Origin: an uncultured Aureispira sp.
Lineage (GTDB): Bacteria > Bacteroidota > Bacteroidia > Chitinophagales > Saprospiraceae
Reading direction: 5' to 3'
DNA length: 39,432 nucleotides
NCBI GenBank assembly: GCA_905480075.1
Contig: CAJQOX010000052.1
Location: forward strand, 1 to 39,432
The translations under genes were made by a program, and so were the position numbers. Below are positions 32,780-39,432 of the stretch, in pieces; positions within the stretch are counted from its first letter, which is position 1; each line of letters begins with the position of its first letter. A model generated the notes under the pieces. That model worked only from the letters and a program-made list of their open reading frames with translations, was not told the origin of the DNA and searched no databases.

Positions 32780-35347
32780 TTAGTTTATTATTAGTTTTTT
32801 GTAAACCGAGAATCCGCTTTTATAAATGATTTCCAGGAAATAACTCCCTTTGCTTATTCCCTTTGTGCTTGCTTTGATTGTTGAAGCATTGTTAGATTTT
32901 ATTTGGAGTTTTGTCTTGCTGCCTGTCTGATGTATTAAATGTATTTCCAATACTTCCTTTCCATCATCTGTTTTGATGTTTAATTCATTACCTGAAGCAG
33001 GGTTAGGAAAAACAAGGGTGTTTGAAGGTGCTGAATTTCTTTCCAGCGCAATGATTTTTGAATAGGCCACCCTTCCGTCTTTATCTACCATTCTCAGTCG
33101 GTAATAATTTGTTGAATTGTTTGTCGACAGGTCAGTGAATTCATAACTTGTATTCTGTGTTGTGTTTCCGGTAGCTTCAGTTCTCCCGGAAGCAAAAAAT
33201 GTCTGTCCATTAATTGACTTCTCTACAACAAAATATTCTATGTCTTTTTCTGAAGCAGTCACCCAGGTCAGTTTATTGCTGTTTTGTTGGGCTTTTGCTT
33301 TAAAACTAATTAACTCTGCAGGTAGGATTATTAAACAACTAGCAGGACTACAGTTGCATTCAAATAAATGACCTTCAGGAGCGATTGACGGAACAACCCA
33401 TTGAAAAGGAAAGTTGTACCCTGTCGGAGAAACTGCTATTGTGCCATCAAAATTGTTAAGTCCCATTATACCGGCACCACTGTTCCATCCAAAGCATACA
33501 GGTTTGTCTTCAATATGTATTTCAATATTATTACTTGTTTCGTATAACATTATTTGTCCGGTGTATGTAGAGAATGTACAGGAAAACATAGCAACTGAAA
33601 AATATTTTGCAATAAAAACCCTGTTGGGTGCAGTGCCCAAAGTACTTGTTCTGACAGAACCACCTGAAGAAGGGTTCATGTCATGCCAAACCCCTAATAT
33701 CGCATTTTGAGGAGCATTGCTTGAATTGGGGATAGAATTGTTGATTGACCAGCCTGAGAAATTTCCGGGGATTACATCATTGCCGTTATGTGATGAAAAA
33801 CATCCAGGGAAAATAACATATCCGTTGGATGATACCATTACATCCTGATAGGTGACACCATCATAACAAAAGTCAAATCCTATGGAAGAAAAATTGCCGG
33901 CATAAGTATCGTCACTCAGGAAAATTTGCGAACCGGAGGAGTAGCTGTCAGGATTGTATGCAATGGAGGAATGAGAGTAGTTTAATCCACAATCAGGAGG
34001 GGTAGAAACTATTCCGCAAGGTGAGTTGATACATAAATTAAAGGAAGTGTTTAATCCACTTGAACTGAAGGTGTATACTCTTATAAAGTAGGTGTCGCCA
34101 ACTGTAAGACCACTGTAACTACTGAAATTAGGGTCGCTGCATCCTATACTTGTTAATGAGGAACAACTGCCCGAAAATACTTCATGTACCATATCTGTAG
34201 TTCCGGTAGCATTTAGAATGCTAACATTTTGTTCTGTAGAAAGGGCTGTAAAGGAAAACCATACATCATCATCCGCAGACCCTAAACATCCTGCCATTGT
34301 TTGTGTTGAGCCTATGCAGTAACCCGTATTTAAAATATTGCAGGTTGGGTCAGGGTTGACTGATGCTGTTATAGCATTACAGGGGTCATCGTTTACAGGA
34401 GCAGGAGGAGGTGTGCCAACACAAATATCAAATGTTGTGTTTTGGCCGGGTATGGAAGTAAAAGTGTATACTCTTACATAATAAGTGTTCCCGGGTGTTA
34501 GTCCGCTTACAATAGAACTGTTCAGGTCATTACATATCAGTGCAATCCCGGTTGCAGTACAACTGCCACCGTATACTGCATGAAACATATCTGTAGCTGA
34601 TCCGGCTACATTTAAAAGGTCTACAAAATGTGTAGCGTTTGTTGCAACAAAGGAAAACCAAACATCATCATCCGATGAACCAATACAGGTGTTGCTATTG
34701 ATTGAGGAGGTTGCACTTAATACAGTGCCTGTTGTTATTGAACCACAAGACTGATCAGGGTTTACATTCACCGGCATTGCACAACAAGCTTCGTCATTTA
34801 GTATAGGGAGTGCTGAGCATGGACAAGCCGGACAGATAGGTCCGCCACAATCTATACCCACTTCCTGTCCGTTCAATATGCCGTCTGTACAGGATGCACA
34901 GGTGTTACATGAAATTGTTGCTTCCCAGCCGGGCATAGGATTACCTCCGTCGCTCACCCATTCAAATGTAAGGCAACTTCCTGTAGCTGAAATAGTTCCA
35001 GGTCCAGTGTTTCCACTGAAAGAGCCTATTAAAGGAGATGAAATATTCGGACCATCATAGATGTTCAGAACATCTCTGAAAAGTTCTGTTCGGAATAGTG
35101 TGAAATTGATAACAATACAATCTCCTGCTATGTTGGAACAGTAAGTCTCTGTTATGTTTTCATTGTTTCCATAGTCAAGACCGGCACCCCCCGAATCAAA
35201 TATATTTGCTGAGCAAGTTGTCAGATTGCCTGAACCCAAGGGTTGCGAACAAACATTAGAAAGCTGTAAAAATAGTATTATTGTTAGTTGTATTGCAGTG
35301 TAATAGCTTTTTCTTCTTGTGTGAAAAAACAGTTGTATTATTCTCAT
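32780..35347 (-). CDS. Large T9SS-exported protein with one CUB-like domain (paralogue)
   Basis: 855 residues, a close paralogue of the 1006-residue protein. The N-terminus has a signal peptide (hydrophobic LTIILFLQLSNVCSQ after a basic stretch). It holds a single CUB-like domain (about 45-148), a Cys-rich linker (TDGILNGQEVGIDCGGPICP), two DDDVWFSF beta modules, the GFDFCYDGVTYQDVMVSSNG domain, a fibronectin-like segment and a T9SS sorting domain (VFPNPASG... YKKLIIN). In the CUB-like domain the double cysteine of the paralogue (ESCCDHLNIYDGP) is replaced (ELFRDVLNIYDGP), so a disulfide is lost. One CUB-like domain and the first Cys-rich linker are missing compared with the paralogue. It is probably a surface adhesin; no catalytic motif is visible. 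Confidence 0.87.
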   Translation of the reverse strand: MRIIQLFFHTRRKSYYTAIQLTIILFLQLSNVCSQPLGSGNLTTCSANIFDSGGAGLDYGNNENITETYCSNIAGDCIVINFTLFRTELFRDVLNIYDGPNISSPLIGSFSGNTGPGTISATGSCLTFEWVSDGGNPMPGWEATISCNTCASCTDGILNGQEVGIDCGGPICPACPCSALPILNDEACCAMPVNVNPDQSCGSITTGTVLSATSSINSNTCIGSSDDDVWFSFVATNATHFVDLLNVAGSATDMFHAVYGGSCTATGIALICNDLNSSIVSGLTPGNTYYVRVYTFTSIPGQNTTFDICVGTPPPAPVNDDPCNAITASVNPDPTCNILNTGYCIGSTQTMAGCLGSADDDVWFSFTALSTEQNVSILNATGTTDMVHEVFSGSCSSLTSIGCSDPNFSSYSGLTVGDTYFIRVYTFSSSGLNTSFNLCINSPCGIVSTPPDCGLNYSHSSIAYNPDSYSSGSQIFLSDDTYAGNFSSIGFDFCYDGVTYQDVMVSSNGYVIFPGCFSSHNGNDVIPGNFSGWSINNSIPNSSNAPQNAILGVWHDMNPSSGGSVRTSTLGTAPNRVFIAKYFSVAMFSCTFSTYTGQIMLYETSNNIEIHIEDKPVCFGWNSGAGIMGLNNFDGTIAVSPTGYNFPFQWVVPSIAPEGHLFECNCSPASCLIILPAELISFKAKAQQNSNKLTWVTASEKDIEYFVVEKSINGQTFFASGRTEATGNTTQNTSYEFTDLSTNNSTNYYRLRMVDKDGRVAYSKIIALERNSAPSNTLVFPNPASGNELNIKTDDGKEVLEIHLIHQTGSKTKLQIKSNNASTIKASTKGISKGSYFLEIIYKSGFSVYKKLIIN

Positions 35348-35921
35348 AGTTGTCGATTTTATCTAACCTGTGCATCAATTATAGATGAGGGCTTTAAGGA
35401 TAGCAGGAAGTTGTCAAAATTTATATTCTGATTTTTCCATTATAAAATCTCAGTACTGAAGTAGATAGTTTGTCGTTGTCAAAGGGAAAGGGTGCTGTAT
35501 AGTATAGATACAGTAGGTTTAGTCTGCTACGGTGTAATGAGTGCTTTGATTAACAGCACAGTCAAGGTTCAAATTGTGGTAGTGGGGGATGCGGTCTCAG
35601 TTGGTATAATATTGTACAGTCTGTATTACTTGAAATAAATATAGTAACATAGTTTAAGCTATCCAAATAAAACGTTGTTTACTTCTGTCGAGATTCTTTT
35701 ATTTAATCAATCTCTATGATTTTATTTAAAGATTATTTTCTTCATTTTAACAATGAATTTGCCGGGATATTTGTACCTTCATACAGTGCTTTTTTTTTGT
35801 GTAAAGCAATTTTTTTTAATGAAATAATTTCTTTTTGCTTTTTCTTTTTTGGCATATATTTTGACTTTGGGATTGTTTCAGAACTGATTTTCTCACTTTT
35901 TATTAAACTTTTGTTCTTAGA
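35348..35921. other. 574-base intergenic region between divergent genes
   Basis: This gap separates the minus-strand CUB paralogue from the plus-strand gene at 35922 and must hold both promoters. I found no exact TAnnTTTG on either strand at a convincing position. A 69-codon ORF (35716-35925) is Phe/Ile-rich, overlaps the next start and looks like translated AT-rich DNA rather than a gene. Confidence 0.4.
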
Positions 35922-36497
35922 ATGAAAAATTTTATCTTATTATTTTCCTTGTTGTTCATCTATAATAATATAAATGCTCAGCAATCTTTTAATGCCTCCG
36001 GCAATAATTCTTTATCTGTTCAGGTCAAAAATAATACCCTGTCTGTTAGTCAATGGAGAACTCAAAAAATATCTGTAGATATAGAAATTCAGGTCAATTA
36101 CCCAAAAGAAGTTGTTGATCAGCTTGTAGCTGCCAAAAGATATGTTATTAAATCTTCTGCTGCAAACGGAATGTTTACTTTATCTGCTCCTAATCTGGAA
36201 AAATCAGTTACCATAGGCGGTAATGCTCTTACTGAAAAAATTAATATTATAGTCAAAACTCCTCCTTTGTATACCTCAAAAGGTAACACAATTACCAAGG
36301 ATCCAAGTTTGAAATCTATCACTGTTCCTGTTGAGGTTTTAGTAAAATTTGTATATCCTGAAATTAATTCTAAAAAATCTTCTATGGGAGCAACTCCTGA
36401 TCTGAAAAAAAAATCTGCTGGCACAACAGAGGATGTTCAAATGAGATATGGGGATATTATAATGGGGGGGATGCCACTTGATGATTTTAATGATTAA
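35922..36497 (+). CDS. Secreted protein, unknown function
   Basis: 191 residues with a signal peptide (MKNFILLFSLLFIYNNINAQ). The mature part is rich in beta strands (SLSVQVKNNTLSVSQW, KISVDIEIQVNYP, RYVIKSSAANGMFTLSAP, INIIVKTPP, SITVPVEVLVKFVYP) and ends in a lysine-rich, probably disordered tail (DLKKKSAGTTEDVQMRYGD). There are no cysteines, no T9SS domain and no enzyme motif, so a periplasmic or surface binding role is the most I can say. It is followed by 171 bases holding a strong promoter for the next gene, so it is probably a single-gene unit. Confidence 0.7.
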   Translation: MKNFILLFSLLFIYNNINAQQSFNASGNNSLSVQVKNNTLSVSQWRTQKISVDIEIQVNYPKEVVDQLVAAKRYVIKSSAANGMFTLSAPNLEKSVTIGGNALTEKINIIVKTPPLYTSKGNTITKDPSLKSITVPVEVLVKFVYPEINSKKSSMGATPDLKKKSAGTTEDVQMRYGDIIMGGMPLDDFND

Positions 36498-36551
36498 TCC
36501 CTTATCTTATTTAAAAAGAATCGATTGACAAAAATAGTAAGTTGCATTTTT

Positions 36552-36583
36552 TTTGGTTTCTTTTAAGTTTTTATGTATCTTTG
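36552..36583 (+). promoter_or_regulatory. Bacteroidota-type promoter of the lamin-tail protein gene
   Basis: A -33 TTTG (36552-36555) and a -7 TATCTTTG (36576-36583) are separated by 20 bases, an excellent match to the TTTG-N(~19-21)-TAnnTTTG consensus. Transcription should start near 36588, giving a leader of about 80 bases before the ATG at 36669. Confidence 0.75.
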
Positions 36584-36668
36584 CATAGCAGCAAAAGCCC
36601 AAAATTGTATGCTTGATTTTTTATGACAGCCCCCAAGTATTGTTATGGAAAGTCTAAAAACAAAATAA

Positions 36669-39432
36669 ATGAAGGAACTCTATTACTTTGTTTTATTACT
36701 ATCCCCTGTTTTATCTTTTTCGCAGATTGCGGTTATTAATGAGTTTTCTTCCGATCCTTCCATGTATGATGGTTCTGGAGGAGAATTTGTCGAATTGTAC
36801 TGTCCTGCAGGGGGAGGTGCCTGTGATATTTCTTGTTGGGTTATAAGTGATGGACAGGGATTGGTCACAATTCCTGATGCTACTGTTATTCCTGACGGTG
36901 GTTTTTATCTTATTGCTCATAGCCCTGCATTTAGTTGTGACAGTTGTGATTTCTTTGGGAAGTCTGTAGATTTAAATACGGCTACCTGTGGTTGTCTGAA
37001 CGGTGGGTCTTACGGATCGGGCATAGATGGAAATCCTGCTTTTATTATAGGCAGGTTTGGTAATTCAGGCGAGTTGATGATGTTATACAATAATTTCGGC
37101 ACTTTACTCGAAGGCTGGAGTTTCGATAATGGAGCATCTGCCTTTATGCCGAACGGCGGTATGATTAATGGTACAAATGTTGGTGCCTGTCCGGCAACGT
37201 CTATTGGTATTCCTGCTCCTGATAGTCCGGTAATTACTGATGTCGGACCAATTTGTCTTGGCTGTAATACTTCCTATACACGGGATGTTGATGGTTCAAA
37301 TACCTGGATTATTGATGATCACCCCACACCCGGAGCATCTAATGCTAATATGGGAGATAATGCATTTCTTTATCAATATAGAATTGACGGTGGGGCCTGG
37401 ATAGAGATCCCTAAATCAGGCCTTGGTAATATTGATAGCCACCGCGATACTGTTTGCCTTGGGGATAGTATTGAATTCAGAATACAAATAGAAAATTTTC
37501 AGCATGCCGTTCTTGAAGTTTTTGATTCCTCCGGACGCTATGGTTCTTTTTTTCGTTCACCTTCAACAGGTCTCATTGCCTGGCCGAATATCGACGGTCT
37601 GTCCACTGCCCTGGATGATACGCTCAGATTTACCTCCGACCCTTGCCCTATACCTACAGGTAACAGTTCTTACCTTCTTCAATGGGCTGATTTTAAAAAT
37701 GGTCTCGGTAGCTTCTCTATAAAAAGTAATAATGAATGTTACGAAAGAATGAATTTCACCCTTGTTAGACATCAGATGCTCGATTCGGCCACGGTGATAT
37801 GTGCTGATCCGGCAAGTGGTATTTCGCAGGTTACCGCCTATCCTATTGGGATAGATGGCTGGGGAACAGATATTATATACGTACTTTATGATGATATTGG
37901 TGACCTGAGTAATCCAATTGATTCCAATCAATCCGGAATTTTTCAACTTTCAGTTCCTGCAACTGCTTCTTATTATGTTCAGGTACAAGGGCTTTGTAAT
38001 AATGTTATAGCTAATGACCTTGCTGCATTTTGTCTTGCAGACCAACCATGTCCTGAAATTGATTCCAGTTATTTTCTAAAAAATGATGCTTCCTGTGGAA
38101 TTATCTCTTCTCCTGTTTTTACAGAGGATTTTGAAAGTGGTTCAGGAGGATATACCGCTTCAATTTCAGAATGCACAGATGGGTCAGAGGATTATTTTAT
38201 CAATACTGATGGAACCAATATTGCCGGTGCAATGGTTTATAATGGTGCTGCTGGAAATTATTTTGCAGCTTCTGACATTGACGGAACCTGTGGAGGTACT
38301 TCCTCTCCGACTGGTGAAACATTAACAATTACTGGTATTGATATTTCTTCCTGTTCAGGTATAAGTATTCAGATTGATGCTGCAGAAGATGATGATGGAT
38401 CAAATGAGGATTGGGATGGTACTGATTTTGTCCATGTAGATATCAATATTGATGGCGCGGGCTATGTCCCCGCTATTTGGTTTGAAAGCCAAACTACAGG
38501 TTTCAATACCGAACCTCTTGTAGATACTGATTTTGATGGAATTGGTGATGGTACAGCACTGACAGATACCTTTCAGTCTTTTTCCAGCCTTGTACTGGGT
38601 TCAGGTATTAGTGCAGATATAAGAATAACAATTGCTTTGGATGCAGGAGACGAAGATGTCGCGATCGATAATATCACTGTTCTCTGTGTTTCAAATGATA
38701 CCTGTCAGGCCTGCCCGAATGACACACTCACATTTGGTGTACAGGGGACAAACCTGCCACTGGGCGGGAATATAAAATGGTATTTTGATACAATTTCTGA
38801 TTTCTCACCCTACCTTGGTGAGGGAACCTTTATTGGTGCAAGTCCTATTCCTCCTAATAATGCTTGTTCTTCTCCCACTTTGGTGATAAATGAATTGATG
38901 TATCGTCCTGCCACTAATAACGGCCAAAACCCCAATACAGGAGAAATGATAGAATTACTTGGTCCTCCCGGAATGGATATCGGATGTTTTGTCCTTACTG
39001 ACGGAGACTGGACTATCACTATACCACCCGGTACTGTAATCCCTCCTGATGGTATTTTTACTATAGGGAATGATAATGTTCACGGAGCAGGTTTCTTCGA
39101 TCTCGATGCTGAATCCTGTGGTTGTTTTACGGAAGCAAGTGGTGGAGAAGGGCTTCTTATATTTACCGATGGCGGTGAATATCTTGCACTATTTGATGGG
39201 GCAGGGACTTTCGTTCAGGGAGTTATTTTTGGATCTCCTACTGCCGGAAACTTGCCTCCCAATGGAGCCACTACTGTTGGAGGGGTAATACCCACTGTCG
39301 GTACTTCAGGATGTCCATCATCTCTTACTATCCCCGGGCCAGGGGTTTTTGAAACTGCACCCGGGAACGTAGCTAATGGTACTTCACTTATCAGAGACCC
39401 TGATGGTTCAGGTCCCTGGTCAACTCAGGCCG
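36669..39432 (+). CDS. Very large secreted lamin-tail-domain protein (5' part, runs off window)
   Basis: I read this frame by hand from the ATG at 36669; it stays open for 921 codons to the window edge. A signal peptide (MKELYYFVLLLSPVLSFSQ) is followed directly by a lamin-tail (LTD) domain (VINEFSSDPSMYDGSGGEFVE..., about 20-225, ending HPTPGASN). Then come Cys-containing beta modules (about 230-480), a jelly-roll-like module beginning TEDFESGSGGY (about 485-680) and a second LTD domain (LVINELMYRPATNN..., EMIELLGP, from about 735). LTD domains in bacterial secreted proteins often accompany membrane-associated hydrolases or surface adhesins. A T9SS sorting domain would be expected at the missing C-terminus. 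Confidence 0.88.
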   Translation, partial: MKELYYFVLLLSPVLSFSQIAVINEFSSDPSMYDGSGGEFVELYCPAGGGACDISCWVISDGQGLVTIPDATVIPDGGFYLIAHSPAFSCDSCDFFGKSVDLNTATCGCLNGGSYGSGIDGNPAFIIGRFGNSGELMMLYNNFGTLLEGWSFDNGASAFMPNGGMINGTNVGACPATSIGIPAPDSPVITDVGPICLGCNTSYTRDVDGSNTWIIDDHPTPGASNANMGDNAFLYQYRIDGGAWIEIPKSGLGNIDSHRDTVCLGDSIEFRIQIENFQHAVLEVFDSSGRYGSFFRSPSTGLIAWPNIDGLSTALDDTLRFTSDPCPIPTGNSSYLLQWADFKNGLGSFSIKSNNECYERMNFTLVRHQMLDSATVICADPASGISQVTAYPIGIDGWGTDIIYVLYDDIGDLSNPIDSNQSGIFQLSVPATASYYVQVQGLCNNVIANDLAAFCLADQPCPEIDSSYFLKNDASCGIISSPVFTEDFESGSGGYTASISECTDGSEDYFINTDGTNIAGAMVYNGAAGNYFAASDIDGTCGGTSSPTGETLTITGIDISSCSGISIQIDAAEDDDGSNEDWDGTDFVHVDINIDGAGYVPAIWFESQTTGFNTEPLVDTDFDGIGDGTALTDTFQSFSSLVLGSGISADIRITIALDAGDEDVAIDNITVLCVSNDTCQACPNDTLTFGVQGTNLPLGGNIKWYFDTISDFSPYLGEGTFIGASPIPPNNACSSPTLVINELMYRPATNNGQNPNTGEMIELLGPPGMDIGCFVLTDGDWTITIPPGTVIPPDGIFTIGNDNVHGAGFFDLDAESCGCFTEASGGEGLLIFTDGGEYLALFDGAGTFVQGVIFGSPTAGNLPPNGATTVGGVIPTVGTSGCPSSLTIPGPGVFETAPGNVANGTSLIRDPDGSGPWSTQA

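Noticed and set aside
35716..35925. A 69-codon plus-strand ORF
   Set aside because: It is Phe/Ile-rich translated AT-rich intergenic DNA that overlaps the start of a convincing secreted-protein gene.
36464..36470. Run of seven G in the 191-residue secreted protein gene (possible phase-variable tract)
   Set aside because: It is short and near the 3' end, and the reading frame is intact; nothing suggests switching.
1..39432. CRISPR arrays, tRNA genes, transposases, phage integrases
   Set aside because: I looked for regularly spaced repeats, cloverleaf-like segments and transposase motifs and saw none; the candidate conflict operon carries no visible mobile-element boundary.

Overview
The window looks like chromosomal DNA of a free-living Bacteroidota (class Saprospiria, Chitinophagia or Cytophagia; I cannot place it more finely). 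The evidence is AT-rich composition, TAnnTTTG-type promoter elements, no Shine-Dalgarno dependence, many secreted proteins with type IX secretion (T9SS) C-terminal sorting domains, and a Bacteroidota-type rbfA-lolE pair. I saw no tRNA, rRNA, CRISPR array, insertion sequence or phage gene.

Left part (1-9.3 kb). A tandem family of leucine-rich-repeat (LRR) T9SS cargo proteins comes first: one truncated at the left edge and two complete (1266-2294, 2658-3686), with a small lipoprotein between. The two complete genes share a promoter module in which a CRP/FNR-like palindrome sits at exactly the same distance from a TAnnTTTG element. Then follow a secreted protein with a divergent OmpA-like N-terminus, a sodium:solute symporter, and convergently lolE-like and rbfA genes.

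Middle (9.4-19.4 kb, minus strand). A secreted endonuclease/exonuclease/phosphatase-family protein and a secreted LRR protein are followed by three large paralogues built from alternating ~88-residue helical repeats (A-B-A-B...) with a C-x17-C motif. Two of the three end in an OmpA-like domain. Each of the first two genes (in transcription order) is followed by its own hairpin terminator.

Right-middle (19.8-29.1 kb, minus strand). This is the most interesting segment: a compact, apparently co-transcribed set reading EACC1-like small protein, caspase-like (C14) peptidase, nSTAND-type NTPase, transmembrane LRR protein A, transmembrane LRR protein B, MsbA-type ABC exporter. EACC1, caspases and STAND NTPases are hallmarks of NTP-dependent biological conflict (immunity/cell death) systems. 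The NTPase protein stops in the middle of its winged-helix domain, and the missing half is at the N-terminus of BOTH transmembrane LRR proteins. This suggests a split STAND in which one NTPase could pair with two alternative membrane-anchored LRR subunits.

Right part (29.2-39.4 kb). Two large paralogous CUB-containing T9SS proteins flank a small secreted protein, then come a small secreted protein and the 5' part of a very large secreted lamin-tail-domain protein that runs off the window behind a near-perfect Bacteroidota promoter.
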